A stretch of DNA of 34,949 bases from contig CAYSKV010000011.1 of the NCBI GenBank assembly GCA_964431805.1, positions 1 through 34,949 on the forward strand, written 5' to 3'. A program made the position numbers and the translations under genes. The DNA is from JACPHD01 sp964431805 (GTDB taxonomy: Bacteria > Patescibacteriota > Patescibacteriia > Patescibacteriales > GWC2-42-12). Shown piece after piece: positions 22,561 through 31,175 of this stretch. Under the pieces are notes generated by a model that searched no databases, had not been told where the DNA came from, and was given only the letters and a program-made list of their open reading frames with translations. Position 1 is the stretch's first letter; each line of letters opens with the position of its first letter.

Positions 22561-22611
22561 TATCTTTATATGGTCTTTAAAAATTATTACAAAATAGGGA
22601 GGTAATTAAAA

Positions 22612-24015
22612 ATGGCAAAAAATCAAAGCGAAGAAAAAGGCAGCGGAGAAAATAATTTTCCGGAAAAAGTTTATGTAGTTGACACTAGCGCCCTTGAACA
22701 TTCTATTGATGTTTTCGAAAATCTGCGCGAAGGGGGCAAAAACTTAATTATTATGCCTTTCGTCGTTTGGGAAGAGTTAGATGATCATAAATCCGGAGGT
22801 GATTTTAAGGGGCGGATTGCCAGAACAATTATCCGAAAATTTGGCGAATTACTCGACAAAAAAGATCAATCGGTAACATTTTTGGGCTATGAGATGCCAC
22901 CTGTCAGACTTGGAAAATTAAGAAAAGATAAAAACGATCACCTAATTATTGCCACAGCCTACTATGCTCATAAGGAAAAATATAGAGGCAAAAAAGTTAT
23001 CCTGGTAACCCAAGACAATAACATGAGAGCCTTGGCTCTACATTTTGGTTTAACCACAGAGTTAGTCAAAGACAGCGTTAGCAAACAACTGATTAACAAA
23101 AATGGGGAGACCAAGAAGAAAAAAACTCCTAAAGTGTTAGACGAAGAAATAAGAGAAAACAATACTTTTTCTTACAAAAAAAAGTATGGTGAAATTTCAC
23201 AAAATGGAGCTATAATTTGTAAAACTAACTGCGGAGGAGCGAAAAAGGGTTGGGATAACCAATTTATTGCCATAAGGCGAGGCAATGAGTTCCAAATCGT
23301 AAGTCGTAATACTAATATTTTAGGTATCACGCCAAAAGCAAATAATGGTGATGTCAATTGGGGTCAATTTCATGCTATGACAGTTTTAAGAGATCAAAGA
23401 ATTCCTTTGATTACTTTAACCGGCAAGGCTGGAACAGCTAAAACTTTTTTAGCAATCCTGGCTGGCATTAGTCAAACGAAGGATTACAAGAAAATTTTAA
23501 TCAGCCGTGCGACAATCCAATTAGGTAACCGTGACAGACTGGGTTTCAGCCCTGGCGATATCGGAGATAAAATGAAGCCTTGGCTGCTGCCGATTTACGA
23601 CAACATAGAAATAATCAAGGGGCTACTGCCATCGATGAAAGATAAAATCGATGAAATGATCAGAAAAAGAATTATAGAAATATTGGATTTAGACAAAGTC
23701 CGCGGGCGCAGTATTAAAGATTGTTTTATTGTAATTGACGAAACGCAGAATTTACCGGCTGATCAAGTATTAGCTATTGCCACAAGAGCAGCTGAAGGTA
23801 GTAAAATTATTTTTACGGGCGATTTTACTTCCAGCCAAATTGACGTACCATATTTAGACGAAAAATCTAATGGTTTATCAATTTTAACCGATGTGATGAT
23901 AGGCAGTAAAATGTTTGCCACAGTTCATCTTGATCAAGCCATCCGATCGCCCCTAGTTCAAGAAATTCTTAACCGCTGGGCGATTAGAGAAGAATCTTTG
24001 TATAAAAAGAATTGA
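22612..24015 (+). CDS. PIN-PhoH protein (YlaK-like) with altered Walker A
   Basis: A 467-residue fusion: an N-terminal PIN nuclease domain (about 20-160: V-Y-V-V-D-T-S-A-L, D-x-x-I-I-A-T-A, V-I-L-V-T-Q-D-N-N-M) and a C-terminal PhoH ATPase (about 245-460). The P-loop reads L-T-G-K-A-G-T-A-K-T, with Ala where the family has Gly before Lys. Walker B is F-I-V-I-D-E-T-Q-N-L, followed by F-T-G-D and R-S-P. Such proteins are linked to RNA processing or helicase-type functions. This is the only chromosomal gene here that stops at TGA; an in-frame TAA lies four codons on, before a strong terminator. Confidence 0.9.
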   Translation: MAKNQSEEKGSGENNFPEKVYVVDTSALEHSIDVFENLREGGKNLIIMPFVVWEELDDHKSGGDFKGRIARTIIRKFGELLDKKDQSVTFLGYEMPPVRLGKLRKDKNDHLIIATAYYAHKEKYRGKKVILVTQDNNMRALALHFGLTTELVKDSVSKQLINKNGETKKKKTPKVLDEEIRENNTFSYKKKYGEISQNGAIICKTNCGGAKKGWDNQFIAIRRGNEFQIVSRNTNILGITPKANNGDVNWGQFHAMTVLRDQRIPLITLTGKAGTAKTFLAILAGISQTKDYKKILISRATIQLGNRDRLGFSPGDIGDKMKPWLLPIYDNIEIIKGLLPSMKDKIDEMIRKRIIEILDLDKVRGRSIKDCFIVIDETQNLPADQVLAIATRAAEGSKIIFTGDFTSSQIDVPYLDEKSNGLSILTDVMIGSKMFATVHLDQAIRSPLVQEILNRWAIREESLYKKN

Positions 24016-24028
24016 TCCTTATATTAAC

Positions 24029-24064
24029 AGGAGTTGACAATTTACCGTCAACTCCTCTTTTTTA
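24029..24064 (+). terminator. phoH terminator
   Basis: AGGAGTTGAC and GTCAACTCCT form a perfect 10-bp stem with an 8-base loop and a T-run. Confidence 0.92.
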
Positions 24065-24080
24065 TTTATTTTAACTATTG

Positions 24081-24116
24081 TATAATAAAATCAGAGAGAC
24101 GCATAATCATGCGTCT
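24081..24116 (+). promoter_or_regulatory. smc promoter (-10) and leader hairpin
   Basis: TATAAT (24081-24086) is a good -10; AGACGCA (24097-24103) and TGCGTCT (24110-24116) form a hairpin in the leader. This supports the start at 24138, not an earlier in-frame ATG at 24078 that lies upstream of the promoter. Confidence 0.6.
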
Positions 24117-24137
24117 TTACATAATAAATATCTGTTT

Positions 24138-26792
24138 ATGTATTTAGAAAAACTGGAAATTCAAGGTTTTAAATCTTTCGCCAATAAAAATACTTTAATT
24201 TTCCCCGGCATGTTAGGTCAAGATCAACGCGGCATTACTTCAATCGTTGGTCCTAATGGTTCAGGAAAATCTAACATCGCCGATGCGGTGCGTTGGGCCT
24301 TAGGAGAGCAAAGCATGAAAACTCTACGCGGGAAAAAGAGCGAGGATATTATTTTTTCTGGTACTGATAAAAAGGGTAAATTAAGCATGGCCGAAGTTTC
24401 GCTTTTCTTAAATAATGAAGACCATCGAGCCGCCATAGACTATTCACAAGTAATCTTAACTCGCCGCATCTATCGCGATGGCGAAAGCGAATATTTAATT
24501 AACCAAAACCGCGTTCGCTTAAGCGATGTCCAAATACTCTTAGCCAAATCAAATTTCGGACAAAAAACTTACAGCGTCATCGGCCAAGGCATGGTCGAAG
24601 GCTTTTTGAATACCACGCTTTCTGAAAGAAAAGAATTTTTTGATGAAGCTACGGGAGTTAAACAATTTCAAATTAAGCGCGATGACTCATTAAATAAATT
24701 AATCCATAGCTACGAAAATTTAAATCAAGCTTCAATGCTACTCATGGAAATCGAGCCGCGTTTAAAAAGCTTAACTAGACAAGTCAATAAATTAAAAAAG
24801 CGCGACGAAATTGAAGCTGAACTAAAAGAATTGCAAAAAAATTATTATAGTAAAATCTGGCATGAAATTAATGATAAATTTAGCGATTACAATAAAAAAT
24901 TCTTAAGCTTAGAACATGTTAAATTAGAAAAAGAAAAGAAAAGCGCCCTGTTAAGCCGCGAACTTGATCAACTTGAAAAACAAAATCAAAACAGCAACGA
25001 ATTTAACGACTGGCAAAAAGAATTAAACGAGTTACAAAATCAAAAAGAAACTTTAAATAAGCAATTAGCTAAACTAGAGGCTGAACTTGAAGTTAAACTT
25101 GAAAAAAGCGGCCAATTTGATTTATCTTGGTTAATTAATAAAGCCGGAGAAATTGAAAAAGAAATAAAAAAATTAAGCGAAGAAGCTTTTGGCTTAGAAA
25201 AAAATGTTGAACAGGAAAAGAAAATTTTAATTGATTTAGAAAAAGATAAAGAAGCTATAAACGCAAAAATTAATCAATTAAACGACGAGCTTTTAAAACA
25301 TAGTTCAAATTTAAGCGGCCAGGGCATGGAAAAAATTAACCAGGAAATAAAAAATTTAAAAGACTTATTGGAAGAAATTGATAATGCTGATAATTTAGCT
25401 AATATTAAAGTAATAATAGCTAAAACTCGCGAAAAAATTAAATTAATTTTAAATCTTTCCGGCGACATCTTAGAAAAAGAAAATTTAGAACAAGCCCAGA
25501 AAAATTTAATGGCTCTAACCTACGACAAAGAAGCCATCATGGCAAAAATAAATGAAAGCAGTTTTCGTGTTTCCGCCCGCTCAGAAAGAGTTAAATTAAT
25601 TAAAGAAAGAAAAGAACAACTAGAAATAGAACTTGATAATATCTCTAATAAACTAAAAGCGAACAAAGGGGCGGCTAATTTAAATGACAACAGAAAAGAA
25701 CAAACTAATATAAAAAATAAAATTGAAGAATTTGATTTAAAAATTGATGCTATAAAAGACAAGCTAAATTCATTTAACGCCAAAGAAAATGAGCAAAGGA
25801 TTAAACTTTTCTCTTTACAAAAAAATCTACAAAATCTACAAAATGAAATAAATAATTTAAACCGCGAATTAAATGAACTAAAAATAAATTCTACGAGATA
25901 CGAAACTAAGCTAGAAGATTTAGAAGTTGAAATTAGAAATAGCTATGGCAATCTAAAAGAAATTATGGATACGATCGTTGAAGGAACGGTTGATATAGAA
26001 GTGGCTCTAGAAAAAATTAATTCTTTAAAACGTCAAATCGACCAAATCGGCGGCATTGACCCAGAAATTGAAAAAGAATATATTGAAACTAAAGAACGCT
26101 TTGACTATCTAGAAAACCAAACTCATGACTTAAACGAAGCGGTCGGATCGCTTGAAAAAATAATTAAAGAACTCGACGCAATTATTAAAGAAAGGTTTGA
26201 TAAAGAATTTAAACATATTGCAGAAAAATTTGAAGAATATTTTAAAATTCTATTTAACGGCGGCTCTGCTAAAATCGTTAAAGTTTTAACTGAAGAATTG
26301 CCGGAAAATAAAAATGAAGAAAAAAAAGAAACCGACACGACCGAACCAATAAGCGAAGAACAGGTGGTTGAAGATAGATTCGCCGCCAATCTAAAACGAA
26401 TAAAATATTTACAAAAATATAATGCTACCGGTTTAGCTGGCATTGAAATTTTAGCCACGCCTCCAGGCAAAAAAATAAAAGCTATTACTATGCTATCTGG
26501 CGGCGAAAGAGCCTTAACCGCCATTGGTCTTATTTGTGCTATTATTAGCTGTAATCCTGCTCCCTTCGTGGTTCTAGATGAAGTTGACGCTTCTTTAGAT
26601 GAAGCCAACTCTGAACGACTAGCTAAAATTTTAGATGACTTATCGCATAAAACTCAATTTATAGTAATCACCCATAATCGCGCTTCTATGCGCCGCGCTA
26701 ATATTCTTTATGGTGTTACCATGGAAGAAAGCGGCGTCTCAAAACTTTTAAGCATAAAATTAGACGAAGCCGCCGCTGTAGTTAAAAACTAA
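24138..26792 (+). CDS. smc: SMC chromosome-segregation ATPase, short and apparently without hinge
   Basis: 884 residues from M-Y-L-E-K-L-E-I-Q-G-F-K-S-F. N-terminal head: Walker A G-P-N-G-S-G-K-S-N, D-A-V-R-W-A-L-G-E-Q, Q-loop. C-terminal head: signature L-S-G-G-E-R-A-L-T-A and Walker B F-V-V-L-D-E-V-D-A-S-L-D. Between them is near-continuous heptad coiled coil. Usual bacterial SMC is about 1,150-1,200 residues with a globular Gly-rich hinge at the middle. I find no hinge; the mid-region around 440-480 is only N-L-S-G-D-I-L-E-K-E. No Zn-hook C-x-x-C either. It probably still acts in chromosome organisation. Confidence 0.93.
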   Translation: MYLEKLEIQGFKSFANKNTLIFPGMLGQDQRGITSIVGPNGSGKSNIADAVRWALGEQSMKTLRGKKSEDIIFSGTDKKGKLSMAEVSLFLNNEDHRAAIDYSQVILTRRIYRDGESEYLINQNRVRLSDVQILLAKSNFGQKTYSVIGQGMVEGFLNTTLSERKEFFDEATGVKQFQIKRDDSLNKLIHSYENLNQASMLLMEIEPRLKSLTRQVNKLKKRDEIEAELKELQKNYYSKIWHEINDKFSDYNKKFLSLEHVKLEKEKKSALLSRELDQLEKQNQNSNEFNDWQKELNELQNQKETLNKQLAKLEAELEVKLEKSGQFDLSWLINKAGEIEKEIKKLSEEAFGLEKNVEQEKKILIDLEKDKEAINAKINQLNDELLKHSSNLSGQGMEKINQEIKNLKDLLEEIDNADNLANIKVIIAKTREKIKLILNLSGDILEKENLEQAQKNLMALTYDKEAIMAKINESSFRVSARSERVKLIKERKEQLEIELDNISNKLKANKGAANLNDNRKEQTNIKNKIEEFDLKIDAIKDKLNSFNAKENEQRIKLFSLQKNLQNLQNEINNLNRELNELKINSTRYETKLEDLEVEIRNSYGNLKEIMDTIVEGTVDIEVALEKINSLKRQIDQIGGIDPEIEKEYIETKERFDYLENQTHDLNEAVGSLEKIIKELDAIIKERFDKEFKHIAEKFEEYFKILFNGGSAKIVKVLTEELPENKNEEKKETDTTEPISEEQVVEDRFAANLKRIKYLQKYNATGLAGIEILATPPGKKIKAITMLSGGERALTAIGLICAIISCNPAPFVVLDEVDASLDEANSERLAKILDDLSHKTQFIVITHNRASMRRANILYGVTMEESGVSKLLSIKLDEAAAVVKN

Positions 26793-26802
26793 TATTAATT
26801 TA

Positions 26803-26837
26803 TACAAAAAACTGCTAATTATTTTAGGCGGTTTTTT
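26803..26837 (+). terminator. smc terminator
   Basis: AAAACTGCT and AGGCGGTTTT form a stem with wobble pairs and an 8-base loop, followed by a T-run. Confidence 0.75.
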
Positions 26838-26885
26838 ATTTTAATGATATAATAAATTTATTATTTAATTATATTTTTATTTTTT

Positions 26886-28403
26886 ATGTCATCAAAAATT
26901 ATCTCTGCAGCCGTGGTAGGACTTGATGCCGAACTGATTGAAGTTGAAGCAGATATTTTAAATAATCCTCTAGGCGCCTTTAGTATAGTCGGTTTACCAG
27001 ACGCGGCTGTATCCGAATCGCGCGAACGCGTTAGAAGCGCTATTAAAAATTCTGGACTACACTTCCCTAAAAGAAAAGTTACGGTAAATTTAGCGCCGGC
27101 TGATTTACGAAAACAAGGCCCGAGCTATGACTTACCAATCGCTATTAGTATTTTATCAGCCACTGGTAAAATAAACTACGAAGATTTTTCTAGTCTTTTG
27201 TTCGTCGGCGAATTAGCATTAAACGGCGAGCTTAGACCGGTTAACGGCATTTTACCAATTGCCATCAAAGCTAAAAATAAAGGTCTAACCGCTATGTTTG
27301 TGCCAACGGCCAACGCGCGCGAAGCTAAATTAGTTAAAGATATTGAGGTTATACCAATAAATAGCTTAGCTGAATTAGTTGCTCATTTAGAGGGTGTTAA
27401 ACCAATCTCTGGCGCGCCCTATACTGAATTTAACTTTGCTAACAGCACAATTGAATTTGATATGGCTTACATAAAGGGCCAAGAGCATGTGAAACGAGCC
27501 ATGGAAATTGCGGCCGCCGGCGCGCACAACGTCTTAATGAGCGGCCCGCCAGGATCGGGTAAAACATTACTCGCTCGAACCATGCCGTCAATTTTACCAA
27601 ACTTATCTTTAAAAGAAGCTTTAGAAATTACGAAAATTTATAGCGTTGCCGGAGAATTACCAACCGAAACCGCGCTTATGACTTCACGACCTTTTAGATC
27701 GCCGCATCACACAGCTTCTGGTGTTGCTTTAGTCGGCGGCGGCACTTGGCCGCGGCCTGGAGAAATTTCTTTAGCCCATCGCGGCGTTTTATTTTTAGAT
27801 GAATTTGCCGAATTTACCCGCCAAGTATTAGAAAATTTAAGGCAACCTTTAGAAGATGGCGTAATTCATGTTAGTCGAGCCGCTAGCAATTTAAGTTTTC
27901 CGGCGAAATTCATTTTAGTTGCTGCTTCTAATCCTTGTCCTTGTGGCTACTTAGGCGACCGAGAAAAAAATTGTACCTGTTCAAGCGCGCAAATAATAAA
28001 TTACAAAAAGAAAATTTCCGGTCCGATTTTAGATCGGATTGATTTACATATTGAAGTTCCAAGAATAAAATTTGATAAACTGGCTTCTGATAATAATGGC
28101 GAAAAATCAGCTGACATAAAAAAACGAGTAGAAAATGCCAGACAAATACAAAACCAGCGTTTTATCGGCGCTAATTTTATAACCAACTCGGAAATGACGC
28201 CCGAAGCGGTAAAAAATTTTTGCCGAATTGATAACGCTTCAACAAATTTACTGCATCAAGCCGTGGATCAAATGCATCTATCAGCCAGAGGCTATTTTCG
28301 CATACTTAAATTAGCTCGCACTATCGCCGACTTAGCCAACGAAACAAATATTTTAACGCCTCATATCGCCGAAGCCTTACAATATCGGCCGCGCATTGAA
28401 TAA
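26886..28403 (+). CDS. comM: YifB/ComM family Mg-chelatase-like AAA+ ATPase
   Basis: A 505-residue protein of normal family length. The N-terminal Lon-like S5 fold domain ends with V-N-L-A-P-A-D-L-R-K-Q-G-P-S-Y-D-L-P; the AAA+ domain has Walker A S-G-P-P-G-S-G-K-T-L-L-A and Walker B G-V-L-F-L-D-E-F. The zinc-type motif N-P-C-P-C-G-Y-L-G-D-x-x-x-x-C-x-C and C-terminal L-S-A-R-G-Y-F-R-I-L-K-L-A-R-T-I-A-D-L are diagnostic. ComM is a hexameric helicase that promotes branch migration of incoming DNA in natural transformation, which suits CPR bacteria with pili. TAA stop. Confidence 0.95.
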   Translation: MSSKIISAAVVGLDAELIEVEADILNNPLGAFSIVGLPDAAVSESRERVRSAIKNSGLHFPKRKVTVNLAPADLRKQGPSYDLPIAISILSATGKINYEDFSSLLFVGELALNGELRPVNGILPIAIKAKNKGLTAMFVPTANAREAKLVKDIEVIPINSLAELVAHLEGVKPISGAPYTEFNFANSTIEFDMAYIKGQEHVKRAMEIAAAGAHNVLMSGPPGSGKTLLARTMPSILPNLSLKEALEITKIYSVAGELPTETALMTSRPFRSPHHTASGVALVGGGTWPRPGEISLAHRGVLFLDEFAEFTRQVLENLRQPLEDGVIHVSRAASNLSFPAKFILVAASNPCPCGYLGDREKNCTCSSAQIINYKKKISGPILDRIDLHIEVPRIKFDKLASDNNGEKSADIKKRVENARQIQNQRFIGANFITNSEMTPEAVKNFCRIDNASTNLLHQAVDQMHLSARGYFRILKLARTIADLANETNILTPHIAEALQYRPRIE

Positions 28404-28477
28404 ATGATTAATATTTCTTTTACAAGTTAAATTGTGTTATAATATAAACAGACAAAATTTAAAACCAATCTTCTTTT

Positions 28478-29884
28478 ATGAGAAAAAAAATAATAGTCTT
28501 ATCTCTTCTTTTTATCTTCATTCTTACTTCCGGTTTCGGCTGTAAATTAGTTGATAAAAAAACTCAAGAAGCTATGCAGCCAATTACGCTTACTTATTGG
28601 CGAGTTTATGATGGCGAAGATGCTTTTGAAGAAATTTTAGCCGCTTATAAGGTTCTGCATCCTTTTATTACCATAAATTATCGTAAATTGCGTTATAGCG
28701 AATATGAAAGTGAACTTATTAATGCCTTGGCCGAAGACCGCGGTCCAGATATTTTTTCTATCCATAATACTTGGGTAAAAAAATATAAAAGCAAAATTGA
28801 ACCTATGCCGGCAACCATTACTATGGCTTATCCGATAACTAAAGGCACTTTAAAAAAAGAAACTATACCAGAATTAAGAACTAGCAAAAGTTTAAGTTTA
28901 AATGATATAAAAAATAGTTTTGTTGACGCGGTTTACCAAGACGTAGTTTATCCAACGCTAAATGAAACTACAAAACAATACGAACAAAAAGTTTACGGCT
29001 TGCCATTGTCGGTTGATACCTTAGCTATGTATTATAATAAAGATTTATTTAATAATGCCGGCATCGCCGAACCGCCAACTTATTGGAGCAGTGAATTTCA
29101 GCAAGACGTTAAAAAAATGACTAAACAAAATGAAAAAGGCGAAATTATTCAATCAGGCGCGGCGCTTGGCGGATCAACGAATATAGAACGTTATAGCGAC
29201 ATTCTATCAGTTTTAATGATGCAAAATGGCTCAATTATGATGGAAGACAGCGGAGAAGTACTATTTAACAGAATTCCAACAACCTTTAAAGACCAAAAAT
29301 ATAATCCTGGTTTAGAAGCGCTCCGTTTTTACACTGACTTTGCTAACCCAGCCAAAGAAGTTTATGCCTGGAATAAAAATCTTGATAATTCTTTAAATAT
29401 GTTTGCTCAAGGCAAGGTAGGTATTATATTCGGCTACGCTTATCATCTACCGACCATAAAAGCGCAAGCGCCAAAACTTAATTTTGGCATAGCTAAACTG
29501 CCGCAAATTGAAGGCAATACGCCAATCAACTTTGCTAATTATTGGGTAGAAACGGTTTCTAATAAAAGTAAATACACTGATGAATCTTGGGATTTTATTC
29601 AATTTATAACTAAGGCTGAACAAGTAAAAAGCTACCTGGCTAAAACTAAAAAACCTACGGCTCTGCGCGCTTTAGTGAATGAACAAACCGAAGATTTAGA
29701 TATTGGCGTTTTCGCTAGCCAAGTTCTAACGGCTAAAAGTTGGTATAAGGGCGCTGATTCAAATGCTATGGAAAAAATATTTGCTGAGATGATTGACTCG
29801 GTAATTTTAGCGCAAGAAAAAATAGAAAGCATTATTACTTTAGCGACCACTAAAATCGCGCAAACAATTAATATAAGTAATTAA
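28478..29884 (+). CDS. Extracellular solute-binding lipoprotein (ABC sugar-binding type)
   Basis: A 468-residue protein with signal peptide and lipobox S-G-F-G-C (Cys at about 22). It has the periplasmic-binding-protein family 1 layout: T-L-T-Y-W-R-V-Y-D, then D-R-G-P-D-I-F-S-I-H, then Y-G-L-P-L-S-V-D-T-L-A-M-Y-Y-N-K-D-L-F and, late, G-K-V-G-I-I-F-G-Y. Family members capture sugars or oligosaccharides for an ABC importer. No permease or ATPase gene is next to it, so it may work alone or with distant partners. A T4SS-type pilin follows after 10 bases. Confidence 0.87.
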   Translation: MRKKIIVLSLLFIFILTSGFGCKLVDKKTQEAMQPITLTYWRVYDGEDAFEEILAAYKVLHPFITINYRKLRYSEYESELINALAEDRGPDIFSIHNTWVKKYKSKIEPMPATITMAYPITKGTLKKETIPELRTSKSLSLNDIKNSFVDAVYQDVVYPTLNETTKQYEQKVYGLPLSVDTLAMYYNKDLFNNAGIAEPPTYWSSEFQQDVKKMTKQNEKGEIIQSGAALGGSTNIERYSDILSVLMMQNGSIMMEDSGEVLFNRIPTTFKDQKYNPGLEALRFYTDFANPAKEVYAWNKNLDNSLNMFAQGKVGIIFGYAYHLPTIKAQAPKLNFGIAKLPQIEGNTPINFANYWVETVSNKSKYTDESWDFIQFITKAEQVKSYLAKTKKPTALRALVNEQTEDLDIGVFASQVLTAKSWYKGADSNAMEKIFAEMIDSVILAQEKIESIITLATTKIAQTINISN

Positions 29885-29894
29885 TTTTAATAAA

Positions 29895-30317
29895 ATGAAA
29901 AACATTATAAAAATTTCCGTCATATCACTTTTATTAATTAATATTTTTTCTGTCGGGGCTTTAACGGTGAGCGCTGAGTCACTTTTGGACAGTTCAAAAT
30001 ACAGTTCGGGTTGCATTGATTCAGGCAGTTGCCAATTGGACGATTTCACTAAAATCGCTGTTAACGTTGCCATGATTATTTTAGGTATTGTTGGCTCACT
30101 AGCATTACTCGCTTTTGTGGCAGGCGGATTAATGATGATGTTATCGGCTGGAAATCCTGAATGGGTAACGCGCGGTAAACAAACTTTAATCGGCGCGGTA
30201 ATCGGCTTAGCAATTGTTTTTACTAGTTATGCCATTATTCAATTAGTCTTTACAGCTTTGGGTATTGATGCGGCCGCAAATGGAGCTTGGTCAACCGCCG
30301 GCAAATGGTTTAAATAA
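29895..30317 (+). CDS. T4SS_pilin-type small membrane protein
   Basis: 140 residues: signal peptide (about 1-27), a Cys pair in S-G-C-I-D-S-G-S-C, then two membrane helices with I-I-L-G-I-V-G-S-L-A-L-L-A-F-V-A-G-G and the loop S-A-G-N-P-E-W-V-T-R-G-K-Q-T-L-I-G-A-V-I-G-L. This VirB2/TrbC-like pattern is the T4SS_pilin family, widespread in CPR genomes. No VirB4 or VirB6 gene is in the window, so secretion or DNA transfer is not shown. Confidence 0.83.
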   Translation: MKNIIKISVISLLLINIFSVGALTVSAESLLDSSKYSSGCIDSGSCQLDDFTKIAVNVAMIILGIVGSLALLAFVAGGLMMMLSAGNPEWVTRGKQTLIGAVIGLAIVFTSYAIIQLVFTALGIDAAANGAWSTAGKWFK

Positions 30318-30324
30318 ATAAATC

Positions 30325-31002
30325 ATGAATTTATTTCAATCCAATAAAATTTATCTGGACAGCGAAATGGTCTCCGAACAGCTTAGAAGCGCGAGACAAG
30401 CTAAAAAACTAAAACTTTCTGAAATTGCTAAAAAATTAAATATTAATGAAAAATATTTAGTGGCTTTAGAAAAAGGAGAATATAATAAGCTGCCTCAAGG
30501 AGTTTATGGAAAAAATTTTTTGCGCGAATACGCGCTTTTTTTAAGTTTGGATTATAAAAAGTTAGCCGCGGATTTTGATACTGAAATTAATACTTTAGAA
30601 CCAAAAGGGCAAAAGGAAATATTTTCCAAACAAGTTGTAAAAAAACGCTATCTTTTAGCCATGCCTAAAATTTTAAGAAATATTTTCATTTTTTCCATTA
30701 TTTGTATTTGTTTTATTTATCTTGGCTACCGCGTTAATAAAATAATTTCTCCGCCATTATTAATAATTAACAACCCGGCGACTGATTTAACGATTAGTCA
30801 AACTTCTTTAGAAATAACCGGACATACCGAAGCCGAAGCCAATCTAATAATTAACGGCCAAACTGTTTTAACTGATAAAAATGGCGATTTTTCTCAACTA
30901 ATTAGTTTAAAAAATGGGGTCAATATTATAACTGTCACCGCCAATAAAAAACATAGCCGTAGCAGCACTATTATTAGGCAAATTTTGGTAAAAGAGGAAT
31001 AA
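30325..31002 (+). CDS. RodZ-like HTH membrane protein
   Basis: A 225-residue protein with the RodZ layout: cytoplasmic HTH (about 17-75; L-R-S-A-R-Q-A-K-K-L-K-L-S-E-I-A and Y-L-V-A-L-E-K-G-E-Y-N-K-L-P), then Y-G-K-N-F-L-R-E-Y-A, a membrane helix (about 114-134) and an extracytoplasmic beta domain with I-T-G-H-T-E-A-E-A-N-L-I-I-N-G. RodZ links MreB to the cell wall machinery; the beta domain here resembles a carboxypeptidase-regulatory or glucodextranase-like fold seen in CPR relatives. It starts 8 bases after the pilin gene. Confidence 0.85.
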   Translation: MNLFQSNKIYLDSEMVSEQLRSARQAKKLKLSEIAKKLNINEKYLVALEKGEYNKLPQGVYGKNFLREYALFLSLDYKKLAADFDTEINTLEPKGQKEIFSKQVVKKRYLLAMPKILRNIFIFSIICICFIYLGYRVNKIISPPLLIINNPATDLTISQTSLEITGHTEAEANLIINGQTVLTDKNGDFSQLISLKNGVNIITVTANKKHSRSSTIIRQILVKEE

Positions 31003-31042
31003 TTTCATTGCCAACAAACTAAAAATAGTCTATGATAAATAA

Positions 31043-31075
31043 CAGGGAGGTTTATTATAAAACCTCTTTTAATTT
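31043..31075 (+). terminator. Terminator after the RodZ-like gene
   Basis: GGGAGGTTT/AAACCTCTT form a stem around TATTATA, followed by a T-rich run. Confidence 0.75.
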
Positions 31076-31095
31076 ATTAAATTATTATAATATTT

Positions 31096-31175
31096 ACCCC
31101 GTTAGAAGTCTACTAATAAAATAGACTTTCTATAGGGTTATATAGAACAATTAATATGAGTACTTCTAACGGGGT
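31096..31175 (+). repeat. Palindromic element spanning the recA start codon
   Basis: ACCCCGTTAGAAGT (31096-31109) is a perfect 14-bp inverted repeat of ACTTCTAACGGGGT (31162-31175); the recA ATG (31156) lies between. The 5' arm can alternatively pair with TAGACTT...AGGGT inside the leader. TATAAT at 31086-31091 is a likely -10, so the transcript would start at the 5' arm. The same 21-base opening precedes the GH57 gene. Confidence 0.8.

Noticed and set aside
24078..24137. Longer N-terminus for SMC
   Set aside because: The earlier ATG lies before a TATAAT box and a leader hairpin; the conserved SMC start follows the ATG at 24138.
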